Positions 50,679 to 60,994 of a stretch of DNA of 64,000 bases are shown here, one piece after another. A program made the translations under genes and the position numbers. Numbering within the stretch: the first letter of the stretch is position 1; each line of letters opens with the position of its first letter. Source of the stretch: an uncultured Prevotellaceae bacterium (GTDB taxonomy: Bacteria > Bacteroidota > Bacteroidia > Bacteroidales > Bacteroidaceae); NCBI GenBank assembly GCA_900314755.1, contig OMWH01000002.1, positions 89,926-153,925 on the forward strand, written 5' to 3'. Below the pieces are notes generated by a model, which saw only the letters and a program-made list of their open reading frames with translations, had not been told where the DNA came from and made no database searches.

Positions 50679-50687
50679 TATCTTTGC
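50679..50687 (+). promoter_or_regulatory. Promoter -7 box of the AraC regulator gene
   Basis: TATCTTTGC, 25 bp before the ATG at 50713. Confidence 0.75.
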
Positions 50688-50712
50688 ATCGGAAACAAAA
50701 CGACATAGCACC

Positions 50713-51612
50713 ATGAGCAAGCAACCCAAACTGATGAGTCTCTCAAGGATGAAGGACATCCTTGAGCCGTATCTGTCACAGATTCATGAGAATATCTATT
50801 TGAGTCAGGAACTCGCCATCATCCACGGTGACCCTCGTGCCTTCCGTCTGGTGTTACGACAACAGCCGCCCTTTGCCATCAACGACCACCGGTTAGGCAT
50901 CATCCTACAGGGAGAGATACGTGTCAACGTCAACTTGGTGGAGAAAGTGTTCTCTAAAGGCATGCTCGTTTTTATCGGTCCCGGCACTATCATCAATCCT
51001 GTCCGATTCTCTGAGGACTTGCAAATATACGGTATCGGACTCTCTCCCGACTTTCCCATGCCGTTTGCCGCAGGACAGATGCCCCCTGCCTTCAACGGAC
51101 AAGTGCGTGACTTCCAGCTCCGTGTAAAGGAAGAGGATATCATGACAGCAAGACTGATGGTCGACACCATCTGGCATCTGGCACACCAGCCAGACTATAA
51201 CCGGCAGACGATGAGCAGTCTCGTCGGTGCGCTGATGTATCATTATGACGGACTCTACCGCCAGCATACCGACCAATTGCAAAACACGCAGTCACGGGAA
51301 CAGAGCATCTTCGACCGCTTCATCTATCTTGTCAACCAGCATGCCGTCAAGGAGCACCAGATTGGTTTCTATGCCGATAAGATGTGTCTGACGGAGCGTT
51401 ACCTCGGCACCGTCATCCGTCAGGCAAGTGGTACGACGGCAAAAGAGTGGATTGACCTTGCCCTCATCACCCGCATCAAGGTGGAGCTGAGACATACCGA
51501 CAAGTCCGTCACCCAGATTGCCGAGGAGATGAATTTCCCTAATCCCTCCTTTTTCTCCAAATACTTCAAACGTCTCACCAACACGACTCCCGCAGAGTTC
51601 AGGGAGGGATGA
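50713..51612 (+). CDS. AraC-family transcriptional regulator
   Basis: 299 residues from ATG 50713; an open frame extends upstream across the promoter to 50518 but is not expected to be translated. N-terminal cupin-like sensor part, C-terminal double HTH (YADKMCLTERYLGTVIRQASG and VTQIAEEMNFPNPSFFSKYFK, ending TTPAEFRE). Divergent from the efflux operon, so a local regulator of it is inferred. Effector unknown. Confidence 0.88.
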   Translation: MSKQPKLMSLSRMKDILEPYLSQIHENIYLSQELAIIHGDPRAFRLVLRQQPPFAINDHRLGIILQGEIRVNVNLVEKVFSKGMLVFIGPGTIINPVRFSEDLQIYGIGLSPDFPMPFAAGQMPPAFNGQVRDFQLRVKEEDIMTARLMVDTIWHLAHQPDYNRQTMSSLVGALMYHYDGLYRQHTDQLQNTQSREQSIFDRFIYLVNQHAVKEHQIGFYADKMCLTERYLGTVIRQASGTTAKEWIDLALITRIKVELRHTDKSVTQIAEEMNFPNPSFFSKYFKRLTNTTPAEFREG

Positions 51613-51810
51613 ACCATCCTACGCAGTTGTAAGTGCCGTGGTATTCGATGGGAAGTGCCGTTGTTCGCAGTTATCAGGAGCATCCTAATCGCTTGTCGAC
51701 TCCAGTCGACAGGTAGTTTAGATATACACAACGAAGACTATGACACGTTTGAACAACGGATTCATGTAAGAAATAAGTGAAGAAAATTTGGTGTTTTGCT
51801 GACATAATTG

Positions 51811-51819
51811 TACCTTTGC
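51811..51819 (+). promoter_or_regulatory. Promoter -7 box of cysE
   Basis: TACCTTTGC, 21 bp before the ATG at 51841. Confidence 0.75.
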
Positions 51820-51840
51820 ATCGAACTAAACGACATAAGT

Positions 51841-52758
51841 ATGGACAATAAGACAAACGAGATACTGCAGAAGAACGTGGCACTGCTGTCGAAGCTGACG
51901 GAGCAGGAGGTGAACATGATGCCTGCCATTGAGGCACCGCTGCCCTCCGTGGTACAGGTGAAACAGATTGTGGCACTGGTGAAGAGCATCATCTTCCCTG
52001 ACTATTTCAATAAGAGACAACCTGACGAGACCATCCGCTCCTATTATATCGGTGGGCACATGGAGGAGTTGTACGGTCTGCTGGTGAAACAGATAGCCCA
52101 CGGACTGCAGTTCTGCGAGGACTGTGAGGAGATTACCACCAAGGAGAAGGTATACCAGGAGGCGGCAAGACTCGCTACTGAGTTTATCGACGAGTTGCCG
52201 GAAATCAAACGGCTGCTCTATACCGACGTGCAGGCGATGTTCGACAACGACCCTGCTGCCACGAACTATGGTGAGGTGATATTCTGCTATCCTGTGGTGA
52301 ACACCATGATACACTACCGCATTGCCCATAAGCTGCATCTGATGCGTGTCCCCGTCATTCCACGTATCATCACCGAGCAGGCACACTCCAAGACGGGTAT
52401 TGACATCCATCCCGGTGCTACCATCGGAGAGTATTTTGCCATCGACCATGGCACGGGTGTGGTCATTGGTGAGACCAGTATCATCGGTAATCATGTGACA
52501 CTCTACCAAGGTGTTACCTTAGGTGCCAAGAGCTTCAAATATGATGAGAACGGGAACATGCTCAACGTTCCCCGTCACCCGATTATAGAGGACAACGTGA
52601 CGGTCTATTCCAATGCATCTATCCTGGGACGTATCACCATCGGACATGACAGTGTGATAGGTGGTAACATCTGGGTGACCCATGACGTACCGCCCTACTC
52701 CCGCATCCAACAGTCGAAGGCCGTGGAAGGCTCCTTTGACGGAGGACTGGGAATTTAG
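51841..52758 (+). CDS. cysE: Serine O-acetyltransferase
   Basis: 305 residues from ATG 51841. N-terminal helical domain, then a left-handed beta-helix of hexapeptide repeats: TGIDIHPGATIGEYFAIDH, GVVIGETSIIGNHVTLYQG, with the catalytic His in IDHGTG. Makes O-acetylserine for cysteine synthesis. Length matches the EpsC/SRPG-type longer form. A terminator follows at 52766. Confidence 0.9.
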   Translation: MDNKTNEILQKNVALLSKLTEQEVNMMPAIEAPLPSVVQVKQIVALVKSIIFPDYFNKRQPDETIRSYYIGGHMEELYGLLVKQIAHGLQFCEDCEEITTKEKVYQEAARLATEFIDELPEIKRLLYTDVQAMFDNDPAATNYGEVIFCYPVVNTMIHYRIAHKLHLMRVPVIPRIITEQAHSKTGIDIHPGATIGEYFAIDHGTGVVIGETSIIGNHVTLYQGVTLGAKSFKYDENGNMLNVPRHPIIEDNVTVYSNASILGRITIGHDSVIGGNIWVTHDVPPYSRIQQSKAVEGSFDGGLGI

Positions 52759-52765
52759 ACATAAC

Positions 52766-52800
52766 AGAAAAGAGAGCCGCTCGGCTCTCTTTTCTGTTTC
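52766..52800. terminator. Bidirectional intrinsic terminator
   Basis: AGAAAAGAGAGCCG-CT-CGGCTCTCTTTTCT, a 14-bp perfect stem, between convergent cysE and a lipoprotein gene. Confidence 0.85.
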
Positions 52801-53333
52801 TATTCCTTGGTGACTGTGATGCTGTCATTACTCAACGCTTTGGGTTGTTTGGACCATTCGTAATAGGTATTCCAACGGTCATTTGATGTCTTAACCAAAT
52901 CGAAGCGAATCTCCTTGTAATTGCCACAATCCATATAGCCGAAGAAACGGCTGCCATTAATCTCATAGTCATAGATGTAGATGATCTGACCTGTATCATA
53001 GGTTAACTTGATACGTCCACCAGCCACACTCCACAAGAACTCACGATACCTTGAGTCACGATTGTATGGATCGTAATCCACCTGCTCGCCATAGCCCGAC
53101 GTAGCCCCACGGCTGTAGCTGTGCCCTGCACGGGAGAAGCGGATGATGGTATCATACTCACGACCAGTACCCTCATAGCCCCAGTAGCTGTAGTAATCCT
53201 CGCCCATATAGCCTTCCCACTCACCAGAGAGGTCGTAGGCAATAGCCTCGTCCCTGGTCATACAACTTGTAAATGTTGTCATCGTCAGCGCCATCATGAG
53301 CGCCATCATCGCATAAGTATAAACCTTCTTCAT
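52800..53333 (-). CDS. Tyr/Gly-rich lipoprotein of unknown function
   Basis: 177 residues from ATG 53333. Lipoprotein signal MKKVYTYAMMALMMALTMTT with lipobox TSC. The mature part starts DLSGEWEGYMGED and is rich in Tyr, Gly and Arg, with beta-strand alternation suggesting a lipocalin-like barrel. WEG at its start recalls the truncated ORF at 3472. Promoter TACCTTTGC (53357-53365) gives a leader of about 20 nt. Confidence 0.75.
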   Translation of the reverse strand: MKKVYTYAMMALMMALTMTTFTSCMTRDEAIAYDLSGEWEGYMGEDYYSYWGYEGTGREYDTIIRFSRAGHSYSRGATSGYGEQVDYDPYNRDSRYREFLWSVAGGRIKLTYDTGQIIYIYDYEINGSRFFGYMDCGNYKEIRFDLVKTSNDRWNTYYEWSKQPKALSNDSITVTKE

Positions 53334-53503
53334 ATTGCTGTTTTTTAGTTTCTGTTGCAAAGGTAAGGAAAATATCTTATTCCTGCAAGATGAAACACCT
53401 AATAGTGCATAGGGATTTTCCTATTCATCCGCTAAATAGATGTTTAATAACATAAATCCGGCATTTTGTCAGGAAAAGCTATGGTAGTTACGGAAATTTG
53501 ATA

Positions 53504-53647
53504 TATCTTTACACCGTGAATGACAAAGTCTATGTTTAAATAAGGAAAAAATACTAATAAGTAAGATACATAAATTTCTTTTCCATTATTAATACTATCA
53601 TTAGGATAAAGAGCGGCATGGTTGTGAAACCCTGCCGCTCTTGTTTT
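53504..53647 (+). ncRNA. Possible small RNA or short leader
   Basis: A weak box TATCTTTAC (53504-53512) is followed by about 100 nt without an ORF and a strong plus-strand terminator (AAGAGCGGCA...TGCCGCTCTT then GTTTTT, 53609-53647). No good -33 element is seen, and the hairpin may simply terminate the convergent MFS gene. Confidence 0.3.
53609..53647. terminator. Intrinsic terminator
   Basis: 10-bp stem AAGAGCGGCA / TGCCGCTCTT with inner GGTT/AACC pairs; T-rich on the plus side, weaker TTTATCC on the minus side. It follows the AmpG-like gene. Confidence 0.7.
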
Positions 53648-53649
53648 TC

Positions 53650-54939
53650 CTATTCCTCTTCTTCTGATTTTTTCTTACCAAACTCGGGGTCAACCTTGAT
53701 AAATGCAGTCACTGCAAATGTAATCGTACACAATGCCATGACGACAATGAAGAAGGTCTGATAGCCCAGCGCATCCTTCATCCATCCCGACAACATACCC
53801 GGCAGCATCAGTCCCAGGTAAGAGATTGCGGTGCAGAAGGCATAATGCGAGGTCTGGAAATTGCCTTTGCTGAAATAGAGCATATAGAGTGTCAATGCCG
53901 TGAAACCAACACCATAGCCGAACTGCTCTATGAACAGACAACTGCTGATGACAAACAGGTTCTCGGGCAGGGCATAGCTCATATAAACATATACGATATC
54001 GGGCAGGGTGATAGCACACACCATAGGCCATAGCCATTTCTTAAAACCGTCACGCCCGGCAAGCAGACCACCCAGGATACCGCCAAGGGTCAATCCTATG
54101 ACACCCACCGTTCCACTTGCCAGTCCGAACTCCTGCGGAGACAGTCCCAGTCCACCCGCAGAGTTTGGACGCATCAGGAATGTCACGCTCATCTTGGTGA
54201 GTAATGCCTCAGGGAAACGATAGAACAGGAGGAAAAGCATGGCATACATCATCTCACGAGGCGGCAGCTTCTGGAAGAATGTCTTGAAGGCAGTCACCAC
54301 ACCGTCTGCCACCTCACGGGCATTGGTATGATGGGGCACGTCAGCTTCAGCGCGCGGCATGATATAAGTATGGTAGAGCCAGATACCGATAAAGAGGGCT
54401 GCCAGACCGTAGAACACAAGGCACCACGTATAGGACATCTGATAACGGGTCACCACCTGCAGGATACCTGCAACAGGTATCAGCACACCATTACCGAAGA
54501 TAACGGCAAGGCGGTAGAACGTGTTGCGAATTCCCACGAACCATACCTGCTGGTGGTCGTCCAACTCTAACATATAATAGCCGTCCGCGGCAATGTCATG
54601 CGTAGCACTGGAGAATGCCATCAGGAAGAAACATGCCATGGTACCCTGAAACCAGAACGGGGTATTGAGGGTGAAGGCGACACCTGCCAAGGACGAGCCT
54701 AACAACAATTGCATGGCGAGTACCCACCAGCGTTTGGTGCGATAGAGGTCGACAAACGGGCTCCACAATGGTTTGATGACCCACGGCAGTCCCAGCCATC
54801 CGGTATAGAGGGCTATGTCTGTGTCAGTCAGTCCCAACTGCATATACATCACTACGGCAACAGTCATCACCACCACGTTGGGCAGTCCTTCCGCAATATA
54901 AAGGGTCGGTATCCACGACCAAGGATTTCTCTTTTTCAT
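53650..54939 (-). CDS. MFS permease, AmpG-like (muropeptide / PAT family)
   Basis: 429 residues with twelve membrane helices. IPTLYIAEGLPNVVVMTVAVVMY and GWLGLPWVIKPLWSPFVD at the N-terminus match the AmpG/SLC33 family, which imports anhydro-muropeptides. HDIAADGYYM and QFGYGVGFTAL are further family motifs. It starts 23 bp after the stop of the GT2-DUF4922-SpoIID gene, linking both to peptidoglycan turnover and recycling. Confidence 0.83.
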   Translation of the reverse strand: MKKRNPWSWIPTLYIAEGLPNVVVMTVAVVMYMQLGLTDTDIALYTGWLGLPWVIKPLWSPFVDLYRTKRWWVLAMQLLLGSSLAGVAFTLNTPFWFQGTMACFFLMAFSSATHDIAADGYYMLELDDHQQVWFVGIRNTFYRLAVIFGNGVLIPVAGILQVVTRYQMSYTWCLVFYGLAALFIGIWLYHTYIMPRAEADVPHHTNAREVADGVVTAFKTFFQKLPPREMMYAMLFLLFYRFPEALLTKMSVTFLMRPNSAGGLGLSPQEFGLASGTVGVIGLTLGGILGGLLAGRDGFKKWLWPMVCAITLPDIVYVYMSYALPENLFVISSCLFIEQFGYGVGFTALTLYMLYFSKGNFQTSHYAFCTAISYLGLMLPGMLSGWMKDALGYQTFFIVVMALCTITFAVTAFIKVDPEFGKKKSEEEE

Positions 54940-54962
54940 TATTTAATCTTTCTATTATCTGT

Positions 54963-57900
54963 TTAGTATATTTTCTTTATCTCAGCTCCGCGGTAGTAGT
55001 GCAACAGGATTTCATCATACTTAAATCCTTTCTGTCCCATCACTGCAGCACCTATCTGGCAAAGACCGACACCATGTCCCCACCCTTTTCCATGCAGGCG
55101 GAAACCGTTTGCCGTCTTCTCCACATCAAAGGCGGAGCTATACAGATGACTCTCACTAAGGGCACGGCGTATCTCCAGTTCCTTACCGATCGTCATCGTT
55201 TTCTTGGTACCCACAATCTTCAGTTTCCATATACGTCCGCTCTTACCCCGTTCCATAGGAATCAGGTCGGTAATGATTCCGAAGTCATCTTTCAGCTTCT
55301 CATTGACGAGCGCAGAGAGCTCGTCCGCAGTATACTCTACTGTCCAACGGTAGAAGTCGTTGGTCTCCAGATCATAGTCGTTAAGCACCTGTGAGAGCAC
55401 TTCCTTGTCGTTGGTATTACAGTACGGATCCTCAACAGAAACCAGATAGGGTTTGGGAGTATCTTCCCAACAATACTGGAACTCCTCTGTCACACCACCA
55501 CAGCACTTGGAGAAGCGGGCATCACATATCTCATCGCCATAGCAGAGTATCCTGCCACGTGTCGCCTTCAAAGCCTGTTCCACTGCCTCACTGGTCTGCT
55601 TGGTGATTCCCTGATAACGCTGGCAATGATCATCCGCACACACGTCGAAGATAGTATGGTCCTCACGGTCGTACCACCGGATCAGTTCATCGTCTTTCTT
55701 GATAAAAGAGAAGAATCCATCTTTTTTCTCACTATTCTCTTCCCTACGCCTCATCTGGGCAAGCAGCCAGGAGCGGCTGATAACGGCATGTGCCTTCAAA
55801 AGCTCCAGACCTGCCGTCGCCTTCATCTCGCTGGAGATGACACTCGCAAGATATTTCTCTACAGGCAGCTCATTGATAGCGGTTATCTTGTCGGACTCGA
55901 CCACCAGGCGCAGTGTGCCGAGAAACACCTGAGTCTCTTTTCGCTCCCAATGGAAATTCACGCCAATGGTCACGTCATGCAAGGAGAAGGATGCTGTGGG
56001 GGACTGGGGCATGAAAGTCAACTCACGATACTGCATGCCGCGCCACAAGATACCACCCTCAGAAAACTCGACGGTCTGTTCTCCCTCTATCAACTCTCCT
56101 TTCGCCAAATATGGGGCATTCAGGGCAAACTCTATCTTCTGCCCACTGACGATTCCCACCGACACATTGGGCTCCTTCGAGGAAGACTGGGTGACCTGTG
56201 AAGGTGCTGAGTAGTTTTTCAGCTTTTCCACCACTTCCTGTGTCTGCTCTGGTGTGAGCGACACTTCCTGATAGATGTTTCTGACCACCTCGTAACTGAT
56301 CTTCCGGAAGTCCTCCTCACGGGGAGTAATGATAAGTCCTCCCATATCCACAGCACCTGGACTGATGATAAATTGTGCCTCGCCTTCCAAGGTATAACAG
56401 GTGGGACGATGCTGACGACGTGGCAGTATCACACTCAATACACTGTCACCTTGTTGCCAGGCTATGATATTCATCATTGGCTCTGTCTCATCATCACGCT
56501 GTGGAAGACAGCTATAGAGTCGCTTAAACAGTTTCTCTCCCTGGTCCTGCGTATTACTGCGGATAAGGAAAGCGGCAGCAGGATAATCCACAATCTGCCA
56601 AATACCGTTGTCTTCATCCTTTTTCACTACCTCCACCAAATTGCGGCTCAGTCGCTGCCAACTCTTTTGCAAGGGCAGTATTCCTGTGCTGACAATCTGC
56701 AGGTGAGCATGGTCGGGTGCCGAGGCTCCACATTTGGGACCATTATATAATAAGGTGAGCTCTGCATTCTTCATCGCCAGCCGGTACAGTTCTCCGTACA
56801 TTGGTCGGATAGCCTGCGGCTGATGCTTCAGCGTGGGCAGTGTGAAATGAACAGGTAAGATAGGGAATGGGTTCACCAATAGCTCATACTTTCCATCTAT
56901 CACACGGTGTATCTGTTCTTTCGGACGATTCTCTGCACACAGGAAACAAGGACGCTCCGCTAATGAACGGGCATCAATCTTAGCACCGGTAGAACGGATA
57001 CGGGCAGGGTTCCACTGCACTTCCACAGACATTCCCTCGCCTACTAATTCCCTGGTCTTTACCTGCTGAAGGTCACGATAACGCTGACGCACTTCCTCCC
57101 ATGTCTTTAGCTGGCGATTGAAGAAGCGTACCAAAGGGGACAGGATCATCGGCGTCTTCTCACCCTTGTTCATTTGCTGGCGTGCCTTAACCTCCATGGT
57201 GCGCAGACGGTCCTTATAGAGGTTATTGGCATTGATCTTCTCTACAGAGAGTGCCGCATCGGAATTGCCTCCCCAGCGGCGACAAAGGTATAGCTCTGTA
57301 TAGATTCGTCCAATACGATATGAACGTGAGAACAACAATCCCAAGGCATAGTCCTCACCATAAGAAGTATTAGGGAACTGCACCTGACGGAGCAGTGGCG
57401 TGAAGAATGCGCGTGGAGCACCTAGCCCATTGATACGCAAGGCATTGTTAGGACCGTTTTCTTCCGTCCACTCTTTATGGTCAATGAGTCCGGGGGGCAG
57501 TGTGTTGAGGTCGAAGTCACACATCCTGTATGAACCGACTATCATCGCAGCCTTCTGCTTATGGAAAGCATCGACGATTGTCTGTAAAGTCTTAGGTGAC
57601 GAATAGAGATCGTCAGAATCGAGCTGTACGGCAAATCGACCACAATAAGGACTGTTAACAGCTGCGTTCCAGCATCCGCCAATACCCAAGTCACGCCGTT
57701 CTGGTACGATGACGTGAAGCTTGCTGGCATGGCATGCCGACAAGTCTGACAGGATTTCTCCTGTCTTATCTGTAGAGTGGTTATCCACCACTATGACATT
57801 ATACTTAAAAGAGGCGTTTTGGGAAAGAGCACTCTCCACAGCATCTTTGATGGTTTTCTCACGGTTGAATACAGGAATGATGACGGAAGCCTCCACCTCG

Positions 57901-58637
57901 AAATCCTGTTCATCGAACTCCACTTCTTGGTATTGGCTGGTATCCACTAATGCACCTATCTCCCGCAGATGAGCCGTACATGCCTGCTCCATCTCTATCT
58001 GCACTTCCCGATTGGCAGGATTCACGTAATCAAACTGTTTCACACCCGATGCCCGCAGGTCTGTCTCCTCTTCTGTATAGAGGTATTCGTTCAGATGGAA
58101 CAGGATCCCTTCCCTGCTCAGGAACAAACGGAGGTCGTAGAGACCTGCCCAACGATAGTCACGCTCACGGTCTGTCGTGGCAAATTTATGTATCAGAGAG
58201 GTACGTATCAACATCAGACTTCCAAAATCGAAGTCGTCACGAAGGGAACCTTCTTGATAATCAATAACAGGGTGCGCCTTACGCTCGCCCTGCTCCATCT
58301 GCCAGCGGTCACTATAGACCATAGCGGCTTTAGTGTCTTCTGCCACCAACATCATACGCTCCAAAGCTGTAGCACCCAAAGAAACCGGTGTTGGCTTCAT
58401 CACGACTAAGGCATAGGAGGCTATGGCATGTTCAGCTATTTGCATCACAAATTGGCTACTCTGCAACTGTTCCACAACCACCAATGAACAATCCTGTGGA
58501 ACTTCTGTGTTCGCCAACTCTCTATTGACCATCAGAAAGATATGACGAACGGCGGGAATTTGACGCAACTGCGCAATCGTTTCCGTTAACGCTTCCAACG
58601 ACTGACAGACCAGAAAGCAATCTATTCTTTGTCTCAT
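54963..58637 (-). CDS. Four-part fusion: GT2-like, GT2, DUF4922 (HIT-like), SpoIID/LytB
   Basis: 1224 residues, no signal peptide seen. About 1-240: degenerate glycosyltransferase-like Rossmann part. About 250-480: GT2 glycosyltransferase ([30 protein letters not shown]). About 530-800: DUF4922, with PCFLC and HAHLQ (HIT/GalT-type), suggesting nucleotide-sugar or dinucleotide chemistry. About 820-1224: SpoIID/LytB ([37 protein letters not shown]), lytic-transglycosylase-type peptidoglycan recognition. SpoIID normally acts outside the cytoplasm whereas GT2 acts inside, so the topology is puzzling. Operon with the AmpG-like permease. Confidence 0.85.
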   Translation of the reverse strand: MRQRIDCFLVCQSLEALTETIAQLRQIPAVRHIFLMVNRELANTEVPQDCSLVVVEQLQSSQFVMQIAEHAIASYALVVMKPTPVSLGATALERMMLVAEDTKAAMVYSDRWQMEQGERKAHPVIDYQEGSLRDDFDFGSLMLIRTSLIHKFATTDRERDYRWAGLYDLRLFLSREGILFHLNEYLYTEEETDLRASGVKQFDYVNPANREVQIEMEQACTAHLREIGALVDTSQYQEVEFDEQDFEVEASVIIPVFNREKTIKDAVESALSQNASFKYNVIVVDNHSTDKTGEILSDLSACHASKLHVIVPERRDLGIGGCWNAAVNSPYCGRFAVQLDSDDLYSSPKTLQTIVDAFHKQKAAMIVGSYRMCDFDLNTLPPGLIDHKEWTEENGPNNALRINGLGAPRAFFTPLLRQVQFPNTSYGEDYALGLLFSRSYRIGRIYTELYLCRRWGGNSDAALSVEKINANNLYKDRLRTMEVKARQQMNKGEKTPMILSPLVRFFNRQLKTWEEVRQRYRDLQQVKTRELVGEGMSVEVQWNPARIRSTGAKIDARSLAERPCFLCAENRPKEQIHRVIDGKYELLVNPFPILPVHFTLPTLKHQPQAIRPMYGELYRLAMKNAELTLLYNGPKCGASAPDHAHLQIVSTGILPLQKSWQRLSRNLVEVVKKDEDNGIWQIVDYPAAAFLIRSNTQDQGEKLFKRLYSCLPQRDDETEPMMNIIAWQQGDSVLSVILPRRQHRPTCYTLEGEAQFIISPGAVDMGGLIITPREEDFRKISYEVVRNIYQEVSLTPEQTQEVVEKLKNYSAPSQVTQSSSKEPNVSVGIVSGQKIEFALNAPYLAKGELIEGEQTVEFSEGGILWRGMQYRELTFMPQSPTASFSLHDVTIGVNFHWERKETQVFLGTLRLVVESDKITAINELPVEKYLASVISSEMKATAGLELLKAHAVISRSWLLAQMRRREENSEKKDGFFSFIKKDDELIRWYDREDHTIFDVCADDHCQRYQGITKQTSEAVEQALKATRGRILCYGDEICDARFSKCCGGVTEEFQYCWEDTPKPYLVSVEDPYCNTNDKEVLSQVLNDYDLETNDFYRWTVEYTADELSALVNEKLKDDFGIITDLIPMERGKSGRIWKLKIVGTKKTMTIGKELEIRRALSESHLYSSAFDVEKTANGFRLHGKGWGHGVGLCQIGAAVMGQKGFKYDEILLHYYRGAEIKKIY

Positions 58638-58664
58638 GTTGTTTCTTTCACTAAATATTTAGGC

Positions 58665-58673
58665 GCAAAGGTA
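58665..58673 (-). promoter_or_regulatory. Promoter -7 box of the GT2-DUF4922-SpoIID / ampG operon
   Basis: TACCTTTGC on the minus strand, 28 bp before the ATG at 58637. Confidence 0.75.
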
Positions 58674-58717
58674 CAAATTTTTCCCTTAATTTGGCATTAA
58701 TGCTCAAAATATTTTCG

Positions 58718-58726
58718 TACCTTTGC
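58718..58726 (+). promoter_or_regulatory. Promoter -7 box of rlmN
   Basis: TACCTTTGC ends 4 nt before the rlmN ATG (58731), predicting an almost leaderless message; divergent from 58665-58673. Confidence 0.75.
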
Positions 58727-58730
58727 ACTC

Positions 58731-59780
58731 ATGAATTCGAAAAAGAGATTACTGGCAATGACTCCGACGGAACTGAAAGGCATCGTCAGTGAGTTGGGTA
58801 TGCCTGCTTTTACAGCAAAGCAAATAGCGCAGTGGCTATATGAGAAGCATGCTAAAAGTATCGATGAGATGACTAATCTCTCGAAACAAAATCGTCTGCG
58901 GTTAGCTGAGAATTACGAGGTGGGAGTCTTAGAGCCTATAGACTGTCAACGCAGTAAAGACGGCACCGTCAAATACCTGTTTCCTGTTTACTGTGACAAT
59001 GTCGCTGCAGACGTCACTGACCGCTTCGTCGAGACGGTCTATATTCCTGACGGTGACAGGGCTACCATCTGTGTATCCTGCCAAGTGGGATGTAAGATGA
59101 ACTGCCTGTTTTGCCAGACAGGAAAGCAGGGTTGGCAAGGCAACCTCACAGCAGCAGACATTTTAAATCAGATATATTCCTTACCTGAGGCAGACACGCT
59201 CACCAATATCGTTTTCATGGGACAAGGTGAGCCTATGGATAACCTTGATGCCGTATTGCAAGTCTGTGAGATCATGACAGCACCTTGGGGATACCAGTGG
59301 AGTCCCAAACGTATTACAGTAAGTTCCGTGGGGGTTCGTGGCAAACTGAAACGCTTTCTCGATGAGAGCGAATGCCACGTGGCAATATCGATGCACTCCC
59401 CACTGCATGAACAACGGCAGCAGATAATGCCTGCCGAAAAGGCGATGCCCATCTCTGAGACGATAGAGCTGTTGCGCCAATACGACTTCACACACCAGCG
59501 TCGCTGCTCCTTCGAATATATCTGTTTCGGAGGATTTAACGACTCTCCCCTCTATGGACGGGAGATCACCAAACTGCTCAGTGGACTGGAATGTCGTGTC
59601 AACCTTATTCGTTTCCACGAAATTCCCGATGTAGACCTACCCTCATCGGATGAGAAACGCATGGAGGCACTTCGGGATTACCTGACACACCATGGCATAA
59701 CGACCACAATCCGTGCCAGCCGTGGACAGGACATCCTCGCAGCCTGCGGCTTGCTGAGCACAGCGAAGCAGTCGCAATAA
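58731..59780 (+). CDS. rlmN: 23S rRNA (adenine-2503-C2)-methyltransferase
   Basis: 349 residues, radical SAM. The cluster motif CQVGCKMNCLFC is at about 122-133, upstream Cys residues for the methyl carrier mechanism and a C-terminal Cys (ILAACG) are present, with GQGEPMDN and ISMHSPLHEQR as family motifs. Methylates A2503 of 23S rRNA and A37 of some tRNAs. Followed 49 bp later by pdxA. Confidence 0.94.
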   Translation: MNSKKRLLAMTPTELKGIVSELGMPAFTAKQIAQWLYEKHAKSIDEMTNLSKQNRLRLAENYEVGVLEPIDCQRSKDGTVKYLFPVYCDNVAADVTDRFVETVYIPDGDRATICVSCQVGCKMNCLFCQTGKQGWQGNLTAADILNQIYSLPEADTLTNIVFMGQGEPMDNLDAVLQVCEIMTAPWGYQWSPKRITVSSVGVRGKLKRFLDESECHVAISMHSPLHEQRQQIMPAEKAMPISETIELLRQYDFTHQRRCSFEYICFGGFNDSPLYGREITKLLSGLECRVNLIRFHEIPDVDLPSSDEKRMEALRDYLTHHGITTTIRASRGQDILAACGLLSTAKQSQ

Positions 59781-59829
59781 AACATTTCAAAACATCGGAA
59801 TATCGAAATATCGAAAAAAAATAAATGTT

Positions 59830-60939
59830 ATGGAAGAAAAGATGATTCGCGTGGCTATCACGCAAGGAGATACCAACGGTGTCGGCTATGAAGTGATTCT
59901 CAAGACTTTCGCCGACCCTGCTATGCTGGAGCTTTGCACTCCTATTATCTACGGCTCACCGAAGATTGCTGCCTACCACCGCAAGGCACTTAATCTGGAG
60001 ACGAATTTCAGTATCATCAACAAGGCAGAGGAAGCAAGGGATGGAAGACTGAATATCCTCACCTGCTTCGATGACGAGGTAAAAGTAGAACTCGGTCAAC
60101 CCTCAGAAGAAGCTGGACAGGCAGCATTCAAGGCACTTGACCGTGCCATGACTGACTATCGTGCCGGATTGTACGACGTGCTTGTCACTGCCCCTATCAA
60201 TAAAGCAACTATCCAGAATCCTGGATTCCGCTTCCCAGGACACACTGAGTACATCGAGACCAGTGTGGGGGATGGAAACAAGGCACTGATGATTCTTATG
60301 AACGAGCAACTTCGCGTAGCGCTTGTCACTACCCATCTGCCTATCAAAGACGTATCAAAAGCTATTACCAAAGAAGCCATCATTGAGAAGGCAACCATCT
60401 TCCATAAGAGTTTGAAACGCGATTTCCGCATCTCCAACCCACGTATTGCCGTTCTTTCCCTGAACCCACATGCCGGGGACAACGGACTGTTGGGCTCTGA
60501 GGAGCAGGATATTATCAAACCTGCTATCGAGGAACTCGAGAAAAATGGCATTCAGGCATTTGGTCCCTACCCTGCCGATGGTTTCTTTGGCAGTAACACT
60601 TATGACCATTTCGACGGAGTTCTTGCCATGTATCACGACCAGGGATTAGCACCCTTTAAGACCATCGCACTGGAAAGCGGTGTCAACTTCACGGCAGGGC
60701 TTCCTATTATACGCACATCGCCAGACCATGGTACGGCTTTCGACATCGCAGGACAGGGTAAAGCGGACGAGAATTCCTTCCGTCAGGCTGTCTATACAGC
60801 CCTTGACATATACCGAAACAGACAACAATATGACGAGCCGCTGAAGAATCCTTTACCCAAACTCTTCCACGAGAAAAAAGACGACAGCGAGAAGGTACGT
60901 TTTGCTATTCCGAAGGCGAAAGAACAGACGGAAAGTTAA
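59830..60939 (+). CDS. pdxA: 4-hydroxythreonine-4-phosphate dehydrogenase
   Basis: 369 residues, somewhat longer than E. coli PdxA. Motifs: ITQGDTNGVGYEVI, TAPINKATIQ, GHTEYIE, LSLNPHAGDNG, YHDQGLAPFKT and RTSPDHGTAFDIAG; His residues in GHTEY, YHDQG and PDHG bind the divalent metal. Acts in vitamin B6 biosynthesis (DXP-dependent route). Start ATG 59830 with an A-rich upstream stretch. Confidence 0.94.
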   Translation: MEEKMIRVAITQGDTNGVGYEVILKTFADPAMLELCTPIIYGSPKIAAYHRKALNLETNFSIINKAEEARDGRLNILTCFDDEVKVELGQPSEEAGQAAFKALDRAMTDYRAGLYDVLVTAPINKATIQNPGFRFPGHTEYIETSVGDGNKALMILMNEQLRVALVTTHLPIKDVSKAITKEAIIEKATIFHKSLKRDFRISNPRIAVLSLNPHAGDNGLLGSEEQDIIKPAIEELEKNGIQAFGPYPADGFFGSNTYDHFDGVLAMYHDQGLAPFKTIALESGVNFTAGLPIIRTSPDHGTAFDIAGQGKADENSFRQAVYTALDIYRNRQQYDEPLKNPLPKLFHEKKDDSEKVRFAIPKAKEQTES

Positions 60940-60978
60940 ATTTCTGCCGAAGTATGCCAATATGTCAGTTTTTCTTCG

Positions 60979-60987
60979 TACCTTTGC
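60979..60987 (+). promoter_or_regulatory. Promoter -7 box of the activator-lptE-secG operon
   Basis: TACCTTTGC ends 7 nt before the ATG at 60995. Confidence 0.75.
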
Positions 60988-60994
60988 AGGCTGA

